From assembly GCA_002701295.1 (NCBI GenBank), contig NZUJ01000046.1, positions 1 to 40,000 of the forward strand: DNA of 40,000 nucleotides, given 5' to 3'. A program made the translations under genes and the position numbers. The notes beneath the pieces are model-generated. The model searched no databases. It saw only the letters and a program-made list of their open reading frames with translations, and had not been told where the DNA came from. Each line of letters begins with the position of its first letter. Positions within the stretch are counted from its first letter, which is position 1. Source of the DNA: Ponticaulis sp. (GTDB lineage Bacteria; Pseudomonadota; Alphaproteobacteria; Caulobacterales; Hyphomonadaceae). This document shows, piece by piece, positions 1 to 8,876 of the stretch.

Positions 1-729
1 AAGGTCATGGTGAATGGCGAACGGCTCGATAGCCCTGCCTTCAAAGTCACCCGCCGCGACCTGATCAAAGTCAGCGGCACCATCATCAAGCCGCCGGAAC
101 CAACGCGGATGTGGATGTATCACAAGCCTGCAGGGCTGATTACATCGACGCGCGATCCGGAAGGCCGCGCCAGTATTTTCGATCACCTGCCAAAATCGCT
201 GCCGCGCGTCGTAACTGTCGGACGTCTCGACCTCACGACAGAAGGCCTTCTCCTTCTGACGAATGATGGCGAACTGGCACGTAAACTGGAACTTCCGTCC
301 ACAGGGCTGGAACGTCATTATCGCGCGCGCGCTCATGGCCGTGTTACAGAAGAAGGCCTGAAGGATCTGGCAACCGGCGTCATCGTCGACGGTGTTGAAT
401 ATGCGCCGATCGAAGCCACGCATGAACGGAGCACAGGCACGAATAATTGGCTTCATGTCGTCCTGAAAGAAGGCAAGAACCGCGAAGTGCGTAAAGCGCT
501 CGGACATATCGGACTGACTGTGAACCGACTGATCCGAACCAAATATGGTCCATTTGAACTGGCCAATCTTGCGAGTGGCGCGCTTGAAGAAATTCCGCCC
601 GAACGGCTCGTGAATATACTTGGCGAAGAGAACAAGACCGAACGGATGGAGCCGCCACGCCGGACAGGCCCTTCAGATCGCCGACCTGGTGGCCGGAAAC
701 CCGGTGGCTTCCGAAAACGCAAAAAATGA
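1..729 (+). CDS. rluB: rRNA pseudouridine synthase, RsuA/RluB family (5' end cut by window)
   Basis: Isomerises a specific uridine of ribosomal RNA to pseudouridine. The reading frame is open to base 1, and the first residues (VNGERLDSPAFKV) read as the end of an S4 RNA-binding domain, so the true start lies upstream of the window; the ATG at 7 is internal. The catalytic block GRLDLTTEGLLLLTNDG, with the conserved Asp after GRL, is complete, as is the later KEGKNREVRKAL block typical of the RsuA/RluB/RluE branch. The C-terminus is a basic Arg/Gly-rich tail (GGRKPGGFRKRKK), common in alphaproteobacterial RluB-like proteins. The family call is firm. The exact paralogue (23S RluB rather than 16S RsuA) is inferred from the basic tail and is less certain. 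Confidence 0.88.
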   Translation, partial: KVMVNGERLDSPAFKVTRRDLIKVSGTIIKPPEPTRMWMYHKPAGLITSTRDPEGRASIFDHLPKSLPRVVTVGRLDLTTEGLLLLTNDGELARKLELPSTGLERHYRARAHGRVTEEGLKDLATGVIVDGVEYAPIEATHERSTGTNNWLHVVLKEGKNREVRKALGHIGLTVNRLIRTKYGPFELANLASGALEEIPPERLVNILGEENKTERMEPPRRTGPSDRRPGGRKPGGFRKRKK

Positions 730-958
730 AGTAAACTGGTTCAAGCAAGCGGCCAGACGCAAAAAGAAGCCGCTGCAAAGAGGACCAGTGCGAGCAGAAG
801 TCGCACCCGAGATCCAACAGTAGCGTAAACAGACGACGATGTCGGCAGTTTCAGCTTGCAAGGCGGAAGCCATTGGATTCAATCTGAAAACCGTCACTAT
901 TCTGACCCGCCAATATTGATCCGTCTGTTTTGGATGCCCAGATTGGGAGGATACAGTT
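730..958. other. noncoding spacer
   Basis: About 230 bases between rluB and the DUF2855 gene. A short perfect 6-bp hairpin (788-793 with 801-806) is present, without a T-run. No convincing gene was seen; the overlapping small frames have no ribosome site or recognisable protein character. Confidence 0.4.
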
Positions 959-2110
959 GTGACAATGACCATTGACCTATCGCCTGTTTACGATCTGGAG
1001 CCGCGCGCGTTCATGACCACACCCGAAGTTCAGGGGCTTGAGATTGATCGCTCCGACCTCCGACATACGCGTATCATCACCTTGCCGGAACGGGACCTTG
1101 ATGACGGGGAAGTCCGTTTTCGCCTGGACTCGTTTTCGTTCACGTCAAACAATATCAGCTATGCGCTGTACGGGGATCGGCTGAAATACTGGAATTTCTT
1201 CCCATCCGGATCACATGGGTGGGGCCGTTTGCCGGTCTGGGCGTTTGCCAGTGTTGAAGACAGCATGCACCCGGAGTTTGAACCTGGAGAGCGGTTTTAT
1301 GGCTACTTTCCGATGTGCGGCATGCACACGCTGAAGCCGGGCGCGGTAAGCGATGGAGGTTTTGTCGACGGCGCACCGCATCGCGAAAACCTGCCGGACT
1401 TCTACAATCATTATACGCGAGTTTCTGCCGACCCCAGCTATCGCGCTGATTTCGAGAACCAGCAATTATTGTTTCGGCCACTTTTCCTGACTGCGTTTCT
1501 GATCGACGACCAGCTGGGTGAGCTGAACTTTCACGGCGCAGATCAGATCATCCTGACGAGTGCGTCCAGCAAGACTGCAATGGCACTTGCCTGGCTCCTC
1601 AGACAACGCAATGTCAAAGTTGTTGGCGTGACGTCACGCAGCGGACGCGCTTTTGCCAAGAACAGCCAGAACTATGACGACGTCATTCTGTATGACGAAG
1701 TCGCCGACACGCTGAAAACCAAATCGTCCGTCCTTCTGGATTTCACCGGTGCTCTCGACAAGGTTACGCAGATCCATCAATTGCTCGGCACCCATCTTAA
1801 GGCCAGCTATTGCATTGGATGCACTCACTGGGATCAGGCAGCGCCCTTCCCTGATGTCTCAGCCATTCCGGGCCCGGAGCCGCAATTCTTTGTCGCCACC
1901 CGTCAGGGCCGCAAACGCATTGAAGAATGGGGTATGCGCGAACTGCAACGCCAAATCACCGCGCGCCTTCTGGAATTCTACGGTCCGGCTTCTGGTTGGA
2001 TTAAAGCCGCTCGCGCTATTGGCGCGGATGCCGTTCAGGAATGCTATGATATGGTTCTGGCCAGCAAGACCCTGCCCAGCGAAGGCTATATTCTGAGTTT
2101 CGACTACTAG
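959..2110 (+). CDS. DUF2855 family protein
   Basis: A 383-residue protein matching the DUF2855 family, which is of unknown function and resembles the medium-chain dehydrogenase/reductase fold. The N-terminal half carries the family-like stretch YALYGDRLKYWNFFP followed by WGRLPVWAFA. The second half has a Rossmann-like segment (ILTSASSKTAMALAWLL, then VVGVTSRSGRAFA), suggesting nucleotide-cofactor binding. I chose the GTG start because GGGAGG at 945-950 lies 8 bases upstream; the ATG at 965 would be 14 bases away. The gene stands alone and ends 3 bases from the convergent OmpA-type gene. The substrate cannot be read from the sequence. Confidence 0.85.
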   Translation: MTMTIDLSPVYDLEPRAFMTTPEVQGLEIDRSDLRHTRIITLPERDLDDGEVRFRLDSFSFTSNNISYALYGDRLKYWNFFPSGSHGWGRLPVWAFASVEDSMHPEFEPGERFYGYFPMCGMHTLKPGAVSDGGFVDGAPHRENLPDFYNHYTRVSADPSYRADFENQQLLFRPLFLTAFLIDDQLGELNFHGADQIILTSASSKTAMALAWLLRQRNVKVVGVTSRSGRAFAKNSQNYDDVILYDEVADTLKTKSSVLLDFTGALDKVTQIHQLLGTHLKASYCIGCTHWDQAAPFPDVSAIPGPEPQFFVATRQGRKRIEEWGMRELQRQITARLLEFYGPASGWIKAARAIGADAVQECYDMVLASKTLPSEGYILSFDY

Positions 2111-2113
2111 TCG

Positions 2114-3256
2114 CTAGTCGGCCGCTGCCACCTTGAATTCAGTCCGGCGGTTGCGGGCATAGGCTTCTGCCGTATCACCATCCATGACGGGCATGGTATC
2201 GCCATAACCTTTGGCGTTGAGACGCTCGGCCTCAACACCGAGGTTGATCAGATAATTTCGCACTGAAACAGCACGTTGCTCTGACAGAATGAGATTGTTC
2301 GCATCTGACCCACGCGCATCCGTATGGCCACCAACCTCAACTGTATAACCGCTTGAATTCGTACAGAGAATGGCAATGCCTGTCAGTGCATCGAGCAATC
2401 GCGTGGAGCGTTCGCTCAGCGCAGAACTACCCGTCTCAAATTCAATATTGCGGCCCTCCATAGTGGAATTGAAGGTCGCCTGACACGCGCTAACCGTGAG
2501 GGTCTCCTCTTCGGATTGCGACAATTGAACCAGAGCCTCGACTGCTGAAGCACCCTCGCCGTCCACGCTGATACCATTGATGAGCTGCACAATCTGACTG
2601 TTCGCAAGGCTGTTGCCATCAATCGCTTCACTTGCGAACGTGAAGGCCTCGTCCGCCGCCGATTGATTTGGCGCCGTGCCGCTGACGGTTGCCACCGGTC
2701 CACGGACAGTCAGGTTCAACCAGTCAAACCCTATGCTTTGAACCGCGGCCTCAATATCTGTCGCCCAAACCGGACTTCCGGTCTGCACAAGGATATCGTT
2801 CCGGATACTCGCGATCTCCAGATTACCGGTGTCGGATCGTCGTATGACACGGCGGGCAACTTCAAACGCATCGGTTTTTGAGGTGTTGCTCGGCGCAACG
2901 CCCGCGACATGGACATCCAGACCATCGACCACCAGGCTGACCCATGGAAAACCAAGAGCACCGATAGAACGCTCGGCATCCGGCAGCCAGGGGCTTGGCA
3001 TGCTGACCATTGGCACGACCTCACCTGCGGGCACAGACACTCGCAACGGCACCAGTTTGCCACCCTTATAGTCCATGCCGTCCGGAATGGGCTCACAACT
3101 GAATGCGACGACAGATCCAGAGCTGGCAGCTGGGCGCGGCTTTGACTGGCCAAAATACCCCCCAAGACCAAGCATTCCGGCGATCACAACACCCGTACCG
3201 ATCCAGAACCATTTGCCTTGATCGCCGCCATTTCCGGCTTTCTGAACGTCCGACAT
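2114..3256 (-). CDS. membrane-anchored BON/OmpA peptidoglycan-binding protein
   Basis: A 380-residue envelope protein. Residues about 16-35 form one hydrophobic membrane anchor (WFWIGTGVVIAGMLGLGGYF) with no lipobox. The middle (about 90-230) contains two repeats resembling BON domains (VDGLDVHVAGVAP and LTVRGPVATVSGTAP). Residues about 265-378 form an OmpA-like domain with GGHTDARGSDANNLILSEQRA and LNAKGYGDTMPV, the signature that binds meso-diaminopimelate in peptidoglycan. It probably tethers the membrane to the wall, a role known for OmpA-domain proteins. AGGGAGA lies 6 bases before the ATG. No neighbour suggests a dedicated partner. Confidence 0.88.
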   Translation of the reverse strand: MSDVQKAGNGGDQGKWFWIGTGVVIAGMLGLGGYFGQSKPRPAASSGSVVAFSCEPIPDGMDYKGGKLVPLRVSVPAGEVVPMVSMPSPWLPDAERSIGALGFPWVSLVVDGLDVHVAGVAPSNTSKTDAFEVARRVIRRSDTGNLEIASIRNDILVQTGSPVWATDIEAAVQSIGFDWLNLTVRGPVATVSGTAPNQSAADEAFTFASEAIDGNSLANSQIVQLINGISVDGEGASAVEALVQLSQSEEETLTVSACQATFNSTMEGRNIEFETGSSALSERSTRLLDALTGIAILCTNSSGYTVEVGGHTDARGSDANNLILSEQRAVSVRNYLINLGVEAERLNAKGYGDTMPVMDGDTAEAYARNRRTEFKVAAAD

Positions 3257-3368
3257 GATGATCTCCCTGCCTTCGCCCAGACGTCAAACCCGTCGTCTGT
3301 CAGCCCCAAGTATGAAAAGTTCTCAGGAAAACCTGCAAATGGCAAGAAGGTCACAACGGCTCAGACGG

Positions 3369-4259
3369 TCAGATGCCCGATGCGAAGCTATTGATATGGT
3401 TCAGAAGGATCGGCACCGCTTTAGGCGGCATGTCATGTCCCCAGTCTGGGATTTCGACATACTGCGCGCCCGGAATCCGAGACGCCACATCCTGTCCATT
3501 TGCTGGCAGGATCAGCGTATCGGCTGACCCGTGCAACACCATTGTCGGGGTCTGAATTGCACTCAGCCGTTCATGCCAGGGCGCTGTTGCCACAATCGCA
3601 GCATATTGGCGGGCAATGCCTGCTGGCCGATAGGCACGATCAAACTCCCGTCGCGCCGATTCGGCGATTTCTGCATCGGTGGCGCGCAGGCTTTCAGCAG
3701 AGCCTATAACCTTGCTTGATTTGACAGCCCGCTCAGCGATCAGGTCCCGCGTCGGCTGCGCAGGACGGTCCGTCAGAACGGCCTGGGCTTCAGGCGTCGA
3801 CATTTCGATTGCCGGATTGCGGGCAGTAGTCATGGTCGGGATCAGCGCCTTGACGACTTCCGGATGGTTCAATGCAAGCAGCTGAGCGATCATGCCGCCC
3901 ATGCTAGTGCCCATCACGATAGCCGGTGCCGCATTCAGCTCTTTCAGCAGTGCCGCGACGTCTGCCGCCATATCAGTCAACAGATATGGCGCGTGATCTG
4001 TCGCTGTACCATCGGCCAGACCTGCAATAATTTTCCGCAAATCCGGAATGCCTGCATCGTCGAACTGCTGAGACAAGCCGATGTCGCGATTGTCGAACAC
4101 AATCACCTTGTGACCTTCGTCTACCAGCCCTTCAATAAGAGACTGCGGCCACGACGTCATTGCGCGCGAAAAGCCGCTGATCAGCAAAAACGGCGTGCCG
4201 GTTTTCGGACCAAATTCATCATATTCGATCCCTGTCCCATTAACGACGGTGTGTGGCAT
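3369..4259 (-). CDS. alpha/beta hydrolase
   Basis: A 296-residue alpha/beta-hydrolase-fold enzyme. The nucleophile elbow GTSMGG puts the catalytic Ser near residue 119. The acid is probably Asp in LHGSADTLIL and the base His in IPDWGHDMP, giving a complete triad. The early segment LLISGFSRAMTSWP is the usual oxyanion-hole region. The ATG at 4259 was chosen over in-frame upstream starts because GAGG lies 9 bases before it and the family-like N-terminus (MPHTVVNGTGIEYDEFG) begins there. It lies downstream of a DUF1993 gene on the same strand with a 108-base gap. The substrate is unknown; the family includes esterases, lipases and haloperoxidase-like enzymes. Confidence 0.85.
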   Translation of the reverse strand: MPHTVVNGTGIEYDEFGPKTGTPFLLISGFSRAMTSWPQSLIEGLVDEGHKVIVFDNRDIGLSQQFDDAGIPDLRKIIAGLADGTATDHAPYLLTDMAADVAALLKELNAAPAIVMGTSMGGMIAQLLALNHPEVVKALIPTMTTARNPAIEMSTPEAQAVLTDRPAQPTRDLIAERAVKSSKVIGSAESLRATDAEIAESARREFDRAYRPAGIARQYAAIVATAPWHERLSAIQTPTMVLHGSADTLILPANGQDVASRIPGAQYVEIPDWGHDMPPKAVPILLNHINSFASGI

Positions 4260-4303
4260 CAGGCATTTCCTCTTTTTGTTATTTTGAACAGGCTTACACC
4301 CAG

Positions 4304-4340
4304 CCCGCTCTGCTCGCAAAGCAGGAGGGCGGGATTTTTT
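4304..4340 (+). terminator. terminator-like hairpin with T-run on the + strand
   Basis: CCCGC (4304-4308) pairs with GCGGG (4329-4333), and an inner CTGCT/AGCAG stem encloses CGCAA. A run of six T follows at 4335-4340 on the + strand. Both flanking genes run on the minus strand, so the polarity of the T-run does not fit them. It may be a fortuitous hairpin or may block antisense reading. Confidence 0.35.
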
Positions 4341-4367
4341 GAACCTGTTTTCAGTTGGTTTTGACGC

Positions 4368-4892
4368 TCAACTCATCTTGAGGACGAGTTTTGCCATATA
4401 GTCGCGCTTGCCGAGAGGAACGCCCTTCATACGAAAGATATCGTAGGTCGTGGTGGCGTGAAAATGGAAGTTCGGGATTGAGAATGACAGAAGGAAATTT
4501 TCGGCCGTGAAAGGCAATTCGCGTTCGCCAAGCTTGAACACAACATCCTTACCGTAAAGACCGTTGACCTCGTCTTCCGAGAAGGCGTTCAGCCCTTCAA
4601 GTGTCTCAGCAATGAAGGCTTCCAGGCTGTCATAATCTGTCTTTTCCATCGGCGCAGGGATAGATGCATGCCCTGATTGCGCGGACTGGATTGCGACAAG
4701 AGAATGATGGCGAACTGAGTTGATTTGAAAATGGAGCGGCAACATGTCTCCGCACAGGCGCTCTTCGGTCGCGCTTTCGAGGTCCAGTGCATGCTCCTGG
4801 TAGTAGTCGCGCCCCTTTTTGAGAATACCGGCCACAGCTTCAGTCGTGCGGATAAACCCGGCAACGGTCGCGTCGTATAGTGATATGGACAT
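4368..4892 (-). CDS. DUF1993 family protein
   Basis: A 174-residue protein with the features of DUF1993: an N-terminal MSISLYDATVAGFIRTTEAV, a middle block with LPLHFQINSVRHHSLVAIQ, and the C-terminal SIPNFHFHATTTYDIFRMKGVPLGKRDY-type ending with clustered histidines. The family is distantly related to DinB-like four-helix proteins and has no established function. The ATG at 4892 was chosen because a strong AGGAGG sits 6 bases upstream; the in-frame ATG five codons earlier overlaps that ribosome site. The product appears complete, cytoplasmic and without membrane segments. Confidence 0.85.
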   Translation of the reverse strand: MSISLYDATVAGFIRTTEAVAGILKKGRDYYQEHALDLESATEERLCGDMLPLHFQINSVRHHSLVAIQSAQSGHASIPAPMEKTDYDSLEAFIAETLEGLNAFSEDEVNGLYGKDVVFKLGERELPFTAENFLLSFSIPNFHFHATTTYDIFRMKGVPLGKRDYMAKLVLKMS

Positions 4893-5012
4893 CAAATCCC
4901 TCCTCATAACTTCTGCTTATTTGGGCACAAAGCGCATCAGCGTAAACATGATGATTTGAGGCGCCGGAAACGTGTCACTGTTTCTGCTGCCCGGCCCGCC
5001 TGACCACAAATA

Positions 5013-5957
5013 TCAGCCCTGTTTCGCGGCGAGCTCTTCCTCGTAAGTCGGATAAGAGTTTTTCATCACGGCATGGTTCAAAAGCGTTTCGGCAATCTGT
5101 GTTGTACCCGTCTTGTCGAAAATTTTCGAACGCGTCCAATAGCTCTCAGTCCGTTTACTGCCCGACATGGCCACGATTTCACGGCGAATGAGATATTCCT
5201 CACCTACAAACAACGGACCATTGATGTAGCGAACCTCAAGGTCCGCAAACAATCCAATCGCCGGGCGTTTGATCGGAAACTTCGCGTCATGGACAGTGTA
5301 TTCGGCCAGAACGCTCATCATCTCGGTCGGAATGATCGCGCGGCCCCACGGGGAGGCCGAATCCTCTGAATATATTGGTGAATTCTCGGTGATCGCCGAC
5401 AGTTTCTGATTTAGCGAGAACGGGTAAAGCTTACCCATGTGCTGATCCGGGGCCATGGTCGCCATCTCATCGACGGCGCCCTTCATGCCAACATGCATAT
5501 CTTCCAGAATGATGAAGTGATCGAGCGGACGCAGCGTCTCAAGGCGTTCTTCCAACAGGGTTTTGCCGTCACCCAGCGTGGCACTGGCCTCCAGAACTTG
5601 TGTCCCATCGGCTTTTTCGGCCCAACAGCGAAGACGTGTCTGGTTTTCGCTCGTCGGCAATTCCACGAAGGCTTTGGTCTCTTCGCCCTCAACAACCATG
5701 TTTTTGAAATGTGAGGAGATACAGCCCTTCTCAAACCAGTCTTTGCCCCAGATTTTCACGAGAAGAGGGTCAAAGAGCGAAAAATGCGTCGGCCCTTCAA
5801 TCGGTCCGGCCTTGAAGCCGAGTTTTTCGGCCATGGAATCATCATGGATAGAGCCCGCACCTGAGCCATCATAGCTTTGCTCTTCAAGCATTTGTTTCGG
5901 CGCCCGAAGCGGCCCGCAAATTACGTTTCCATCTTCGGTGATTGGCGTATCAAACAT
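5013..5957 (-). CDS. MaoC-like double-hotdog protein
   Basis: A 314-residue protein that appears to contain two hotdog folds. The first (about residues 30-150) carries GFKAGPIEGPTHFSLFDP, reminiscent of the AGxIxGxH hydratase/thioesterase motif of MaoC proteins. The second (about 190-300) has RPAIGLFADLEVRYINGPLFVGEEYLIRREI, a typical central hotdog strand and turn. It probably acts on an acyl-CoA or acyl-carrier substrate, but catalytic residues are not certain and I do not recognise a named family. GAAGGA lies 7 bases before the ATG. Its 5' end overlaps none of the divergent DUF1206 gene if that gene begins at 6079. Confidence 0.7.
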   Translation of the reverse strand: MFDTPITEDGNVICGPLRAPKQMLEEQSYDGSGAGSIHDDSMAEKLGFKAGPIEGPTHFSLFDPLLVKIWGKDWFEKGCISSHFKNMVVEGEETKAFVELPTSENQTRLRCWAEKADGTQVLEASATLGDGKTLLEERLETLRPLDHFIILEDMHVGMKGAVDEMATMAPDQHMGKLYPFSLNQKLSAITENSPIYSEDSASPWGRAIIPTEMMSVLAEYTVHDAKFPIKRPAIGLFADLEVRYINGPLFVGEEYLIRREIVAMSGSKRTESYWTRSKIFDKTGTTQIAETLLNHAVMKNSYPTYEEELAAKQG

Positions 5958-6078
5958 CCCCGGTCCTTCTCTTTTTTCAGTTACCCATCATGTCTTAGAC
6001 AAGCTCAGTAGAGCCGTCTATGACCAAGTGCCCGGTTACCCGGCGGCAACCAACTCGGTTTCCCTGCGTTGGCTTTAT

Positions 6079-6915
6079 ATGATCTCCAGAGTTTCTGACT
6101 TTTTCGAATTTATCGGTCGTGCCGGCCTGCTCGCTCGCGCGATTGTCTATGGGCTCGTTTCTTCACTATTGCTGGCATCGGCGATCGCGCCTGGCACTCA
6201 GGATGACGGCTATTCGCCGGGCGACACGTTTCAACGCCTGGAAACCGAGACTGGCGGTCAGATCGTACTCATCATGATTTGTGCTGGCTTGATTCAGTAT
6301 GCCCTCTGGCGCGTGATGCAGTGCGTGTTTGATACGTCAGACGAAGGAAATGATGCATCAGGAATCCTCGCGCGAATTGGTATGCTTATGTCGGGCATCA
6401 GCTATATGGCCGTTGGCATTGCTGCTGGTCTCGTGCTTCTCGGCAGCAATTCTGGGGACGGCGGCGGCACGACAGAGACTGCAGCACAGTTCCTACTGGA
6501 TCAGTCTTTTGGCCGGTTTCTTGTGCTCGCCCTGGGCGCTAGCGTGCTCGTTATTGGCGGCATACAGACTTGGCGTGGCTTCTCCAGAAAGTGGGCAGAT
6601 TCGCTCTACACCCCTGAAGACAATGCCTGGATCTGTCGTGCAATTTCCTTCGCGATTTCAGGCCGGGGTCTTTTGATTCTCCTCATCGGCGCATTCATTC
6701 TGTGGGCCGGCATTGAAGGCCAGGCAGAAGAGGCGCGCGGCATGTCCTCGACACTCGGATGGCTTCGTCAGCAACCCTTCGGTCTATGGCTTTATGTGTC
6801 GAGTGCGCTCGCGATTGCCGGCTATGGTGTCTATTCACTCTACCAGACAGTCTATCTGAAAATCGATTTCGAGCTGAGTGATCTTCCACGCTTTGCACGA
6901 AAGACATTGGCCTGA
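6079..6915 (+). CDS. DUF1206 integral membrane protein
   Basis: A 278-residue membrane protein built of three repeated two-helix units, the layout of DUF1206 proteins: FIGRAGLLARAIVYGLVSSLLLASA, then IGMLMSGISYMAVGIAAGLVLLG, then ISFAISGRGLLILLIGAFILWAG, each followed by a second hydrophobic segment. The function is unknown. The frame is open upstream to 5938, but the family-like start is the ATG at 6079; no good ribosome site is visible there, so the start is the weak point. The stop codon overlaps the topoisomerase ATG by one base (TGATG), so the two are probably translationally coupled. Confidence 0.8.
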   Translation: MISRVSDFFEFIGRAGLLARAIVYGLVSSLLLASAIAPGTQDDGYSPGDTFQRLETETGGQIVLIMICAGLIQYALWRVMQCVFDTSDEGNDASGILARIGMLMSGISYMAVGIAAGLVLLGSNSGDGGGTTETAAQFLLDQSFGRFLVLALGASVLVIGGIQTWRGFSRKWADSLYTPEDNAWICRAISFAISGRGLLILLIGAFILWAGIEGQAEEARGMSSTLGWLRQQPFGLWLYVSSALAIAGYGVYSLYQTVYLKIDFELSDLPRFARKTLA

Positions 6916-7880
6916 TGTCGCCACCGCGTTCTGATCTTACAAGCGTAACGCCAACCAGTGTTGGCTTGAAGCCTGCCGACACAGAGCAGTCCGGCATCAG
7001 ACGGAGAAAGCGCGGCAAAGGTTGGCAATTCCTGAACAGCTCAGGGACGACCGTCCCGCCCAGAGTTGCGGATCGGTGCAGATCTCTGGCTATTCCGCCT
7101 GCATGGCAGGATGTCTGGATCGCGACTTCGGCAAAAGCGCACATTCAGGCCTTCGGCCAGGATGAAGCTGGCCGAAGGCAATATATCTATCACCCGGATT
7201 GGCAACATGCCCGCGAAACCGCGAAGTTTGACTCTCTGCTTGATTTTGCACGTGCCCTTCCCCGTATTCGCAAGCAAGTCCGGGAGTGTCTCACGTCATC
7301 CGAGTGCGAGCAGTCCCTTGCAATCTGCACAGTGGTCGGGCTGCTCGACGAAGGCAGTCTCCGCATCGGTTCCCGGCGGTATTTCGAACGCGCTGGAACT
7401 GTCGGCGCGACCACGCTGAGCCGTGAACACATCAAACTCTCCAGTGATCACCTGGAACTCGATTTCCCTGCAAAAGGCGGCAAACAAAGGCATGTCGAGA
7501 TTGATGATTCAGATCTGATTGAGGCTGTCCAGCATTTCCTGTCTGACAATCCATCAGCCGCTGCCCCGCTCATTCAGGTCTCTGCTGGTCAGGTGAATGA
7601 CTTCCTGCAAGATGTCGCAGGCCATCGCTATACCGCTAAACACTTCCGCACCTGGAATGGAAGTGTTGCCGCGAGCGAAGCGATCTTCCGGTCTGACGGA
7701 GGAACGAGCATAAAAGCTGCTGCAGACTGTCTTGGGAACACACCTGCAATCTCGCGCAAATCCTATATTCATCCGACAATTCTGGACCATGTCAGCGCGC
7801 CGCCCGATCCGTTTCCAGCAGGTGGCCCGACGCGTCTGCGCGCCGCTGAACGACGCTGCTTTGGACTGATCAGTGCTTAA
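6915..7880 (+). CDS. type IB DNA topoisomerase (poxvirus-like)
   Basis: Relaxes supercoils by transient nicking through a 3'-phosphotyrosine. In this 321-residue protein the bacterial/poxviral TopIB active-site set can be read: Arg150 in DEGSLRIGS, Lys190 in GGKQRHVEI, Arg245 in AKHFRTWNGS, Asn275 in CLGNTPAISRKSYIHP (a His in vaccinia, Asn in bacterial members) and nucleophile Tyr284. The N-terminal beta-rich domain holds IPPAWQDVWI, common to bacterial members. Residues 1-30 are a variable leader. It is coupled to the upstream DUF1206 gene by a one-base stop/start overlap, and its stop overlaps the convergent mtgA stop by four bases. Confidence 0.93.
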   Translation: MSPPRSDLTSVTPTSVGLKPADTEQSGIRRRKRGKGWQFLNSSGTTVPPRVADRCRSLAIPPAWQDVWIATSAKAHIQAFGQDEAGRRQYIYHPDWQHARETAKFDSLLDFARALPRIRKQVRECLTSSECEQSLAICTVVGLLDEGSLRIGSRRYFERAGTVGATTLSREHIKLSSDHLELDFPAKGGKQRHVEIDDSDLIEAVQHFLSDNPSAAAPLIQVSAGQVNDFLQDVAGHRYTAKHFRTWNGSVAASEAIFRSDGGTSIKAAADCLGNTPAISRKSYIHPTILDHVSAPPDPFPAGGPTRLRAAERRCFGLISA

Positions 7881-8662
7881 TCTGAGGACGGGTAGACACA
7901 GCCCGCCAGTCCGTCACGTCGCACGACGCCCATGCGTTGCTGGATCGTGCCAGCCCGGCCAGCCACATAGTTTCCAGGCGGATCGACACGCCATTTGTTC
8001 GGACTTGGAAGTACGGACGCCAACAAGGCCGCCTCATAAGAACTGAGATCCGATGCTGACTTCCCGAACCGGTTTTGCGCAGCAGCTTCCGCGCCGTATA
8101 TCCCGTCGCCCCATTCAGCGACGTTCAGATAGACTTCCATAATCCGGCGCTTGCCCCAGCTTTGCTCGATCACGAATGCCATCCAGGCTTCACCAGCCTT
8201 GCGCGCGAAGCTTCCGCCATTCCAGAAGAACGCGTTCTTTGCCGTTTGCTGGGTTATCGTTGACGCGCCGCGCAAACGGCCTCCGGCCTGCTTTTCCGCA
8301 ATCGCTGACCTGATGGCCTCAACATCAAAGCCGTCATGCTGGCAGAACTTCGAATCTTCAGCGGCAATCACCGCATAGACGAGGTTTGGAGAGATCTCGT
8401 CCAGCGCAACGCCGTCCTTCTTCAGTGCCGTTCCGGTCAACAGTGTACCGACCATATTCGGCGTTATTCCGGGTTGGACAAACGCCATCAGGAAGGCGCT
8501 CACATGGACCAGAAGCACAGCGGATAGCCCTGCCACAGCTGTCCATTTCGCGACGCTTTTTATTCTCCCGAACACAGAATTCTCGCGTGTTTCAGACACA
8601 TCCTCTTCAGATGAGGCAGGCGTTTCAAACGCGGTGTTGTTGATGATCTCTGGCGAGGTCAT
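7877..8662 (-). CDS. mtgA: monofunctional peptidoglycan glycosyltransferase
   Basis: Polymerises lipid II into glycan strands at the outer face of the inner membrane (GT51 family). In the 261-residue product, residues about 38-61 form a single membrane anchor. The GT51 motif AAEDSKFCQHDGFD carries catalytic Glu102, followed by RGASTITQQTAKN and the KRRIMEVYLNVAEWG block. There is no transpeptidase domain, as expected for MtgA. The first in-frame ATG upstream (8737) would add 25 residues; I preferred 8662, where a weak GGAAA precedes the ATG and the sequence MTSPEIINN begins. Length is close to that of other alphaproteobacterial MtgA proteins. Confidence 0.92.
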   Translation of the reverse strand: MTSPEIINNTAFETPASSEEDVSETRENSVFGRIKSVAKWTAVAGLSAVLLVHVSAFLMAFVQPGITPNMVGTLLTGTALKKDGVALDEISPNLVYAVIAAEDSKFCQHDGFDVEAIRSAIAEKQAGGRLRGASTITQQTAKNAFFWNGGSFARKAGEAWMAFVIEQSWGKRRIMEVYLNVAEWGDGIYGAEAAAQNRFGKSASDLSSYEAALLASVLPSPNKWRVDPPGNYVAGRAGTIQQRMGVVRRDGLAGCVYPSSD

Positions 8663-8820
8663 GGTTTGGCATTTCCGTTTACATTGGCGCTGGATTTGCG
8701 CAATGACGCTGTCTGATGGCGGAAATATGACGTGCACCCACGCAAGAAGTTCCGGTCCGCGCGAAAACCTTCACCGACTGGTGCGCAGCATCTCTGCCCA
8801 CCTCAAACCAGAAAACACAA

Positions 8821-8848
8821 AGACCGGTTCGATCATTCGAACCGGTCT
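8821..8848 (-). terminator. intrinsic terminator of the phosphotransferase gene
   Basis: A perfect 12-bp stem (8821-8832 with 8837-8848, loop of four) ends with TTTGTGTTTT when read on the minus strand. It lies 28 bases past the stop of the gene at 8877-9965. The + strand side is also T/C-rich, so it may work in both directions. Confidence 0.85.
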
Positions 8849-8876
8849 TCTCTTTCTAGAAAGCAATTTTCCGAAA

